DNA of 20,322 bases from Phycisphaerae bacterium (GTDB lineage: Bacteria; Planctomycetota; Phycisphaerae; UBA1845). The notes under the pieces are model-generated. The model worked only from the letters and a program-made list of their open reading frames with translations, was not told the DNA's origin and ran no database searches. Shown piece after piece: positions 1 to 5,375 of the stretch. Both the position numbers and the translations under genes were made by a program. The stretch lies in contig BQJS01000078.1 in assembly GCA_021604825.1 (NCBI GenBank), forward strand, positions 1 to 20,322. The letters run 5' to 3'. The first letter of the stretch is position 1. Each line of letters starts with the position of its first letter.

Positions 1-389
1 TCGCTTTCAAACGCGAAGGGTACGACAAGTTCAGCTGCTCACCACGCGACTGCCTAGACATGGCCACCTACCCCGGCCTGTGGAAACTCATCGGCAAACA
101 CTGGCGGATGGGCATGGGCGAGTGGCATCGATCGCTAAGCAAACGAGCGTTCGTCAAAGGATTGCAAAAACTCATCCCAACAATCACCGGCGCGGACCTA
201 ACGCCAGCCGGCTGCGGTGTCCGAGCCCAAGCCATCGAACCCGACGGCTCGCTCGTCGACGATTTCAGAATCATAGAAAGCGATCAATTCATCCACGTGC
301 TAAACGCACCATCACCCGCCGCAACAGCATCGATCGCCATCGGTCAATACATAGCAGAACTGGCAACGAAGCGGTTTCAAATCAAGTAG
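1..389 (+). CDS. lhgO: L-2-hydroxyglutarate oxidase, C-terminal part (cut by window start)
   Basis: This is the C-terminal 128 residues of an FAD-dependent oxidoreductase that oxidises L-2-hydroxyglutarate to 2-oxoglutarate. The reading frame is open from position 3 with no stop, so the gene begins before the window and the ATG at 60 is internal. The order AFKREGY, then a GMGEW segment, then GVRAQAIEPDGSLVDDF, then HVLNAPSPAATASIAIG matches the LhgO C-terminus as I recall it from E. coli. The AFKREGY segment and the NAPSPAATA motif near the end are characteristic of the DAO-fold LhgO family. The stop is TAG at 387-389. Two perfect hairpins follow immediately. The nearest downstream gene is unrelated, so no operon partner is visible on this side. 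Confidence 0.88.
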   Translation, partial: AFKREGYDKFSCSPRDCLDMATYPGLWKLIGKHWRMGMGEWHRSLSKRAFVKGLQKLIPTITGADLTPAGCGVRAQAIEPDGSLVDDFRIIESDQFIHVLNAPSPAATASIAIGQYIAELATKRFQIK

Positions 390-394
390 CGTAG

Positions 395-443
395 GGTGCG
401 TCCCGGACGCACCGGCTGGGTGGGCCAGGATCTTCGATCCTGG
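395..443. repeat. two tandem perfect hairpins downstream of lhgO
   Basis: The first is GGTGCGTCCCGGACGCACC at 395-413, with 9-bp arms around a single base. The second is CCAGGATCTTCGATCCTGG at 425-443, with 8-bp arms around TTC. They lie 6 and 36 nt after the lhgO stop. Neither is followed by a T-run, so they are poor classical terminators. They resemble dispersed intergenic palindromic repeats (REP-like), or they may protect the lhgO transcript 3' end. Confidence 0.6.
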
Positions 444-525
444 AGGAAGCTTCGCTCGAATGCGAGACACGTCGTCAGCTCAAATGGAGCCAAAGCGTCA
501 GTAGGTCCATTTGGCCAAGTCAGAG

Positions 526-553
526 TTGAGATTTAGCGTGCATTCACTATTCT
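526..553 (+). promoter_or_regulatory. possible sigma70-type promoter for the DUF262-HEPN pair
   Basis: TTGAGA (526-531) and TATTCT (548-553) are separated by 16 nt. They lie about 130 nt upstream of the favoured DUF262 start, in a locally A/T-richer stretch of the 390-686 intergenic region. This is a single candidate chosen by eye. Confidence 0.3.
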
Positions 554-686
554 GTAAGTACCTTGGGCGCAACGGAATGCAGAACGAAAATTCCACGCGC
601 GTACAAAGGTGTCCCAAATACAGAACCCAGTTCAGACATCTCCAGAGGCATTAGCGCATGATGCTAAGGTGAAGGAGTCCATTTCC

Positions 687-1787
687 ATGACGCTCGAAAA
701 TGAGATTAGGAAGTCCCGCCAGGAAATTGTCTCGGACGGTTACGAAATGTCGGTCGGCGAGATTATCAACTTGTATCGTGATAAAGAAATCGTCATTAAT
801 CCGGAGTTCCAGCGACTTTTTAGGTGGGATCAACTACGCAAGACACGTTTCATTGAATCGCTATTGCTCGGAATACCCGTGCCACCGGTTTTTGTTTACC
901 AAGACGACACAGGAGTCTGGGAGCTTATTGATGGTCTTCAGCGACTTTCAACGATCTTTGAATTTGTTGGTATCCTACGTCAATCTGACGGCCGTAGAGC
1001 TGAACCATCCGTACTAGTTGGAACAAATTTCTTGCCCAGCCTTGCTGACAAACGATGGGACGCACAAGAAGGCCGAGGTGACGACAGTATAGGCCAAACA
1101 CAGCAGCTTGAAATCAAACGCGCAAGATTGCGGGTTGAGATACTGAAACATCCCAGCGACCCTAAAGCGAAGTACGAGCTTTTCCAGCGCCTAAATACAG
1201 GGGGAGCGCCTCTGTCCGAACAAGAGGTCCGCAATTGTGTTGCCGTGATGCTTAACAAGGCGTTTTACAATTGGCTTGTTGAATGCGCGAGAAACCCAGA
1301 CTTCCGTTCTACAATTGACCAAACGGAAAAGGCTCTGACAAAACAATCAGACACAGAACTCGCCTTGAGGTTCTTCGTCTTTCGTAACGTGGAATACAAG
1401 TCGGGGCTTGACGTCCATGAGTATCTTGATAGCGCCTTGCTTGAACTAGCGACCAGCGAGGAATTCGACTTGGCATCCGAAAAGCGCACGTTCGACAGAA
1501 CATTCAAATTGCTGAATGCTGCAATGGGAAGTCGCGTGTTCAAGCGATGGGATGGGGGCAACTTCTTGGGCAAGTTTCTAATGTCTGTGTTCGAGGTTGT
1601 TGCCACCGGTGTGTCATACAATATTTCTGAAATTGAAGCCTTGTCTGAAAGCAAGCAGTTTGTCGAGGCTCGATGCAAGAAACTATGGAGCGATCCAACG
1701 TTTGATGCGAATTCTGGAGCCGGAATTCGTGGAACTACCCGATTGACCAAACTCTTGCCGATGGCGAGAGAATTCTTCAAGCCATGA
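687..1787 (+). CDS. DUF262 domain protein, first gene of a DUF262-HEPN pair
   Basis: DUF262 is the ParB/Srx-like fold domain found in GmrS-type restriction proteins and in many two-gene defence-like modules. Visible signatures, numbered from the GTG at 609: INPEFQRLFRWD at 63-74, FIESLLLGIPVPPVFV at 81-96, the core DGLQRLSTI at 108-116 (family DGQQR motif with Leu for the first Gln), and LFQRLNTGGAPLSEQEVRN at 191-209. I see no HNH/DUF1524 domain at the C-terminus, unlike GmrSD fusions. The ATG at 687 is preceded by AAGGAG (672-677, spacing 9), while the upstream GTG at 609 has no Shine-Dalgarno, so 687 is preferred (366 residues). The stop overlaps the next gene's start as ATGA, indicating translational coupling. 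Codon use is more A/T-rich than in flanking housekeeping genes, consistent with horizontal acquisition. Domain assignment is firm; a defence role is inferred. Confidence 0.85.
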   Translation: MTLENEIRKSRQEIVSDGYEMSVGEIINLYRDKEIVINPEFQRLFRWDQLRKTRFIESLLLGIPVPPVFVYQDDTGVWELIDGLQRLSTIFEFVGILRQSDGRRAEPSVLVGTNFLPSLADKRWDAQEGRGDDSIGQTQQLEIKRARLRVEILKHPSDPKAKYELFQRLNTGGAPLSEQEVRNCVAVMLNKAFYNWLVECARNPDFRSTIDQTEKALTKQSDTELALRFFVFRNVEYKSGLDVHEYLDSALLELATSEEFDLASEKRTFDRTFKLLNAAMGSRVFKRWDGGNFLGKFLMSVFEVVATGVSYNISEIEALSESKQFVEARCKKLWSDPTFDANSGAGIRGTTRLTKLLPMAREFFKP

Positions 1788-2446
1788 AGAAACTAAGGAC
1801 ACTAGCACTCTTGCAACAAGCACTCGACGACGATTTCGCGTGGCGATTCAAGGAATTGGCGGACGTAAGGTCAGCGCTTCGTCGGCCAGGTGAGACAAAC
1901 GCGAAGATCCTCCTTCGAGCAGCCGTACCATTGTTCTACGCCCACTGGGAAGGGTTTATAAAGAACTCGACGACGGCCTATGTTAATTATGTTAACTGTC
2001 AGCGGCTGCGTTACGACGAATTATCAAGCTGCTTCGTCGCGTTTGGCGCAAGGCGGCGCCTTGCTGAGTTCTCCGCTTCGAGCAAATCCACGACAAATAT
2101 TGCCGTTGTTGAATTCCTGTTGACTGGGCTGGGAGCGCGGGCAAACTTGAGCATCTCACGAGTGGTGGACACTGAATCCAATTTAAGTTCGAGGGTGTTT
2201 GAGAACATCGCCAAATCGATTGGTCTGTCTACCACGTGGTATGAAGCACGCTACAATCTAATTGATCAGAGTCTCCTCAAACGTCGAAACTCAATCGCTC
2301 ATGGAAATCACCTTGAGCTGGAGTCAGACGATTGTCGAAAATTGGCCGATGATGTTATCGCATTATTGCGGTCATACAAGACGGACATTGAGAACACTGC
2401 GAGCACGCGTCAGTATTTAAGATTGGGCGATCGCAGTGAAGCCTAG
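1784..2446 (+). CDS. HEPN-domain protein of the MAE_28990/MAE_18760 type (putative RNase)
   Basis: This 220-residue protein carries the HEPN catalytic signature R(x4)H as R168-N-S-I-A-H173 in the segment KRRNSIAHGNHLELE. An upstream AVPLFYAHWEGFIKNS segment (about 48-62) is typical of the MAE_28990/MAE_18760 HEPN group. HEPN proteins with an intact RxxxxH are commonly metal-independent endoribonucleases acting in toxin-antitoxin and abortive-infection systems. The start overlaps the stop of the DUF262 gene by 4 nt (ATGA), so the two are probably co-translated and may form one complex. The rest is helical, with few charged low-complexity stretches and no membrane segment. RNase activity and the toxin role are inferred from the family; the partner could be the regulator, antitoxin or sensor. 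No terminator is evident after the stop. Confidence 0.8.
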   Translation: MKKLRTLALLQQALDDDFAWRFKELADVRSALRRPGETNAKILLRAAVPLFYAHWEGFIKNSTTAYVNYVNCQRLRYDELSSCFVAFGARRRLAEFSASSKSTTNIAVVEFLLTGLGARANLSISRVVDTESNLSSRVFENIAKSIGLSTTWYEARYNLIDQSLLKRRNSIAHGNHLELESDDCRKLADDVIALLRSYKTDIENTASTRQYLRLGDRSEA

Positions 2447-2750
2447 AAAATTGACTGGTTATCCTCAATTCTCGAAAGCGGAAAATGGGCAGACGCGATT
2501 GACTGGCGTGTACGATTGTCCTGCGGAATCGACCAAGGGGGTCGCAGAGAATCTGAGTCTCTCAGGGAGCATCAGAAGTGCGCCTTCTTAAGGGTTCAAC
2601 TGAGCGGGGTGCAGAGATTCACACCCGACGAGATTGAAAACGACCCCGTTTGAAATCGAATGCGAAAATTGTGTCTCGTACGCCCGAATGACCTCCTCCC
2701 GAATAGTTGCATCCCAAACCATAATCGTTAATCTCCGAATCAGCCACCAA
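2447..2750. other. intergenic region between the HEPN gene and tRNA-Arg
   Basis: These 304 bases carry no convincing gene. A short imperfect inverted repeat (GGGTG and CACCC around 2607-2626) is too weak to call a terminator. CATAAT at 2720-2725 could be a -10 element for the tRNA, but no good -35 was found. I see no integrase remnant and no direct repeat of the tRNA 3' end here. Confidence 0.5.
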
Positions 2751-2824
2751 GCGTCTGTAGCTCAGTTGGATAGAGCATCGGATTTCGAATCCGACGGTCG
2801 CAGGTTCGAGTCCTGCCAGGCGCA
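2751..2824 (+). tRNA. tRNA-Arg (anticodon TCG)
   Basis: The 74-nt cloverleaf folds completely. The acceptor stem is GCGTCTG with CAGGCGC (one G-T wobble), the D stem is GCTC/GAGC, and the anticodon stem is TCGGA/TCCGA around the loop TTTCGAA. The T stem is GCAGG/CCTGC around TTCGAGT, and the discriminator base is A at 2824. The anticodon TCG reads CGA (and CGN by wobble), so this is tRNA-Arg. CCA is not encoded: the bases after 2824 are TC and then the ATG of the next gene. Confidence 0.96.
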
Positions 2825-2827
2825 ATC

Positions 2828-3421
2828 ATGTCTGCCCAACCGCCAAAGCACAGGCATCAGACCGAGAGGGTGATTTTTACCTTCATCGGATTGATCGTTG
2901 TCATGATGTTGTTCATGCTGAGGCCAACCTCCACGCAACGTTCAGGTCTGACAGTGCTCCGATCGTCGATCGACACCGCCCAGTTTGACGGGCGATACCG
3001 TCTTGTTCCCGAGGAATCGTTCCAGACATACCGCAATCAGCTAGCCGATGCGGAAGCGAATTTGGCAAAACAGATCGCAGAAGGCAAGCCGCACGACCGG
3101 CAATTGGCGTTGAGTATCCAAGACCTCAAGGATCTGATCCAAAGTGCATCGGAGCAACATTCAGGATTCATCATTCATGATGGCGTGATCCACTCCGGGA
3201 CCCTGCTTGTGCAGGAGTTCTCGCTGCGTCGAGCCGAAATCGTTGGCGACACGCTGACCGGTTCCGCGCGTTGGCACGAAGATGTTCTCGATCCGGGCGA
3301 TGTGCACGACATCGAAGTTCGCCTGATTCTGAAGGGGGACCGGTTGGAGTTCAGCCTCGGCGCGAAGGGCGAGGGCTTTGGTGAAGCGGTGGTGCTCGAG
3401 AGGGTTGCCAGCGGTGATTGA
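2828..3421 (+). CDS. membrane-anchored hypothetical protein starting 3 nt after tRNA-Arg
   Basis: This 197-residue protein has a short basic N-terminus (KHRHQTER), one hydrophobic segment at about residues 14-32 (VIFTFIGLIVVMMLFML), and then a soluble region rich in charged residues. An Asp-Ala-Glu-rich helical stretch covers about 55-75. The topology fits a single-pass anchored protein with an external C-terminal domain. I do not recognise the family. The ATG at 2828 lies 3 nt after the tRNA discriminator base. The only Shine-Dalgarno-like sequence (AGG, 2818-2820) lies inside the tRNA acceptor stem, so after tRNA 3' processing the message would be nearly leaderless. The gene ends 15 nt before the convergent rtcB stop. 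A start further inside the hydrophobic segment is possible but would shorten the anchor. Confidence 0.7.
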   Translation: MSAQPPKHRHQTERVIFTFIGLIVVMMLFMLRPTSTQRSGLTVLRSSIDTAQFDGRYRLVPEESFQTYRNQLADAEANLAKQIAEGKPHDRQLALSIQDLKDLIQSASEQHSGFIIHDGVIHSGTLLVQEFSLRRAEIVGDTLTGSARWHEDVLDPGDVHDIEVRLILKGDRLEFSLGAKGEGFGEAVVLERVASGD

Positions 3422-3436
3422 TCGGACGAGTCACGT

Positions 3437-4573
3437 TTAGATCCCCTTATAGCATAGCACCGGACGCATCTTGCGAACGATTCGCACGAGGTCTTTCTGC
3501 GCCCGCATGACGGATTCGATGTCTTTGTACGCCGCGGGCGATTCGTCGGTCAGTTTGGCCGCTGTGTTTGGATCGATCCAGACGTCTTTGAGCTGGCGGT
3601 TGAGGTCTTTCCGTTTGATTTTCGCTCGTGCGGCGCTGCGGCTTAGTTTTCTGCCAGCACCGTGTGAGCTTGAGTTGAGGGATTCTGGGTTGCCGCGACC
3701 TTGCACGTGGTAGGTGGCTGTTGCCATTGAGCCGGGGATGATATTGGGGGCTCCTTCATTGGCTTGATTGACCCCTTTGCGATGGACCCAGAGCTTTCGC
3801 CCGCCGTGTTCTTCACATTGCACGTGGTTGTGATCGGTGTTGATCCATGTGTTTGGATCGGTTTCGACGCCCAGAGTTTCGGCGATGAGTTCGTCGGCTT
3901 GTTTGAGCATTCGCCGGCGACTTTCCGCTGCATAGGCCCGCGCCCATTTGACGTCGCGTAAGTACGCCTGCCCTTCGTCGGTATTCGCATCCAGCCACGA
4001 CAGTCCGCCACCGACTTTTTCGGCGCACTTCAAGTGGGCGGCGGTGATGTACTGGCCCATCGCCCGCGAACCACTGTGGACCATAACCCACATGCGACCT
4101 TCGTCGTCTTGCTGAAATTCCAAAAAATGATTGCCGCGTCCAAGCGTCCCCAACTCCTCGCGCCCGACGCTTAATGCCTTGGCGACGAGTTCCGGCTGCG
4201 ACAGGCATTCAGCATTCAACTCGCCTTCGAGTTCTGGCAATCCATTTCGTCTGGAATGTCGAATGATCGGTACGGCTTGCGGAAGTGATTCCAAGACATA
4301 CTCAGCCGCTTGGCGACGTTGAAGTTGGCCGGCATCGCCCGCGAACGCAACGGCTGAATAGCCGCATCCGATGTCGCCACCGACTGCGGCTGGGAAGATG
4401 AGCCGTTCTGTCGCGACAGCCACTCCGTTGCTTACACCAGCCGCTAGATGGACGTCGGGCATCACCGCGACGTGGACGACATCTGGCGCTCGGCACAAAC
4501 GGTCAATGGTTTGTTTGACGGCTGACTCGGGCTGGTTTGTCAGCCATATATTAGGCTTTATTGGGTCAGACAT
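3437..4573 (-). CDS. rtcB: RNA-splicing ligase RtcB (3'-phosphate/5'-OH ligase)
   Basis: RtcB joins RNA 2',3'-cyclic phosphate or 3'-phosphate ends to 5'-OH ends using GTP and Mn2+, in tRNA splicing or RNA repair. The 378-residue product has the full set of active-site motifs: GGDIGCG with D67 and C70, GRGNHFLEF with H149, HSGSR with H166, TDHNHVQ with H248 and H250, and SSSHGAGR with H304, the expected guanylylated histidine. The C-terminal segment PAAYKDIESVM...LCYKG is typical of bacterial RtcB. The ATG at 4573 is preferred over upstream in-frame codons because GAGGAG lies 7 nt before it and homology starts there. It overlaps the end of the upstream rbfA-like gene by 8 nt, so both are in one translationally coupled operon. 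No archease, RtcA or PrfH gene is present in the window. Confidence 0.95.
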   Translation of the reverse strand: MSDPIKPNIWLTNQPESAVKQTIDRLCRAPDVVHVAVMPDVHLAAGVSNGVAVATERLIFPAAVGGDIGCGYSAVAFAGDAGQLQRRQAAEYVLESLPQAVPIIRHSRRNGLPELEGELNAECLSQPELVAKALSVGREELGTLGRGNHFLEFQQDDEGRMWVMVHSGSRAMGQYITAAHLKCAEKVGGGLSWLDANTDEGQAYLRDVKWARAYAAESRRRMLKQADELIAETLGVETDPNTWINTDHNHVQCEEHGGRKLWVHRKGVNQANEGAPNIIPGSMATATYHVQGRGNPESLNSSSHGAGRKLSRSAARAKIKRKDLNRQLKDVWIDPNTAAKLTDESPAAYKDIESVMRAQKDLVRIVRKMRPVLCYKGI

Positions 4574-5012
4574 TTTCCGACTCCTCGTTACTATTGGGTA
4601 CTTCAAAATCATCTTGCTCTTCGACAACAATTGAAAACACAAGTTCCGGGGCGCGTCGCCTGGAGATGGCGTGGGCCACCTCGGTGCGCAGGCTGCCCTT
4701 GTGACGATCAATCGCGTCAGCCGCGCTTGCATGTTCACAGGTTGGCGGAACGGCCACCATCACCCGAAGGCGTCCGGCATTGGGCGCAGGCTCGACACCG
4801 GCAATGCGGGCGTCGCACGGCATCTGCACACTCGGAAAAACGATGTGCAAGGCGTGTTCGACCTGCTTGCAAAGTTGCTCTAGTTTTCGGTCGCGTCCTT
4901 GCGATCGTCTGGCATCGCGGCGCTTGTCCTCATTGGGATTGACGCCGTCGTCTTCAAATACTTCCGCGCAAAATGCGCGCACATCTTCTGCATCACGTTT
5001 GCTCGATGGCAT
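4566..5012 (-). CDS. RbfA-like ribosome-binding factor, coupled to rtcB
   Basis: RbfA is a small KH-fold protein that binds the 30S subunit during 16S rRNA maturation. This 148-residue product matches the fold from about residue 38: GRDRKLEQLCKQVEHAL resembles the N-terminal RbfA helix, then GVEPAPNAGRLRVMVAV is the central strand region, and KGSLRTEVAHAISRRRAPEL followed by VFSIV is the diagnostic C-terminal LR.E......R..PEL.F motif. It has an acidic extension of about 35 residues before the domain. The ATG at 5012 has GGAG 5 nt upstream; longer upstream reading in frame lacks support. The stop overlaps rtcB by 8 nt. Its place beside an RNA ligase, not near infB/nusA, suggests a specialised paralogue working with RtcB on ribosomal RNA. 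That role is inference. Confidence 0.75.
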   Translation of the reverse strand: MPSSKRDAEDVRAFCAEVFEDDGVNPNEDKRRDARRSQGRDRKLEQLCKQVEHALHIVFPSVQMPCDARIAGVEPAPNAGRLRVMVAVPPTCEHASAADAIDRHKGSLRTEVAHAISRRRAPELVFSIVVEEQDDFEVPNSNEESENV

Positions 5013-5127
5013 AAACGCTCCTTTTGAATTCGCGGGCTGCGCGCAGTGCAACCCACAGAGTTTCAACACTCGTATGAAAACGTTGGTGGAGCGGGTGCCC
5101 AGCCGCGTAGGAACGCCAGAATCACAG

Positions 5128-5154
5128 CAAAACAAGCGTGAATCGAATCACGCT
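5128..5154 (-). terminator. terminator- or attenuator-like hairpin between mini-ORF and rbfA-like gene
   Basis: Read on the minus strand, AGCGTGA and TCACGCT form a 7-bp perfect stem around a 6-nt loop (5154 to 5135), followed by TGTTTTG. The stem starts 56 nt after the stop of the 18-codon ORF and lies about 115 nt before the rbfA-like start. It could end the mini-ORF transcript or act as an attenuator. The T-tract is interrupted, so strength is uncertain. Confidence 0.38.
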
Positions 5155-5210
5155 CCCGAATTTACCATGGTTGTGTGAGCGGGATTGGTCGAACAGAATT
5201 GAAAGAGACT

Positions 5211-5267
5211 TCAACGTCCGATCGTGCAGCAGGGCCCCGCAAGTTTTTCTGAATGTGTTACTGACAT
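5211..5267 (-). CDS. 18-codon mini-ORF, possible leader peptide of rbfA-rtcB
   Basis: On the minus strand a perfect AAAGGAGG (5281-5274) precedes an ATG at 5267 by 6 nt. The ORF encodes MSVTHSEKLAGPCCTIGR and then TGA. A promoter-like pair lies just upstream (5343-5316) and a terminator-like hairpin downstream (5154-5128), so it has the parts of a complete short transcription unit. It is followed 198 nt later by the coupled rbfA-like and rtcB genes. The peptide contains a Cys-Cys pair and no run of one amino acid of the kind seen in classical amino-acid attenuators. I do not recognise it. It may be a regulatory leader peptide, a small stand-alone protein or a chance ORF. Confidence 0.42.
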   Translation of the reverse strand: MSVTHSEKLAGPCCTIGR

Positions 5268-5315
5268 ACGACGCCTCCTTTCTGCAAAATGAGGTCAAGT
5301 CTCTTAACGAAAGGT

Positions 5316-5343
5316 ATTATGCGCTACCGTTTTTGATAGTCAA
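5316..5343 (-). promoter_or_regulatory. predicted sigma70-type promoter for mini-ORF/rbfA-like/rtcB
   Basis: On the minus strand, TTGACT (5343-5338) and CATAAT (5321-5316) are 16 nt apart, each matching five of six consensus bases. The expected start of transcription near 5309 gives a leader of about 40 nt before the mini-ORF. The promoter sits just past the stop of the DUF2723-TPR gene, so the 5013-5375 gap is its own regulatory region and not a simple read-through space. Nothing else gene-like is seen in this gap. Confidence 0.55.
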
Positions 5344-5375
5344 GAAATCGTTGTGTGTATTCTGGACTGGGGTGC

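Noticed and set aside
2447..2824. tRNA-Arg as integration site for a mobile element carrying the DUF262-HEPN pair
   Set aside because: Elements integrating at a tRNA 3' end usually lie downstream of it. The pair is on the 5' side, no integrase is seen, and no repeat of the tRNA 3' end was found near lhgO.
2634..2873. A 79-codon plus-strand ORF running through the tRNA
   Set aside because: Its ASVAQLDRASDFESDGRRFESC segment is the familiar artefact of translating a tRNA gene; the tRNA cloverleaf explains the sequence.
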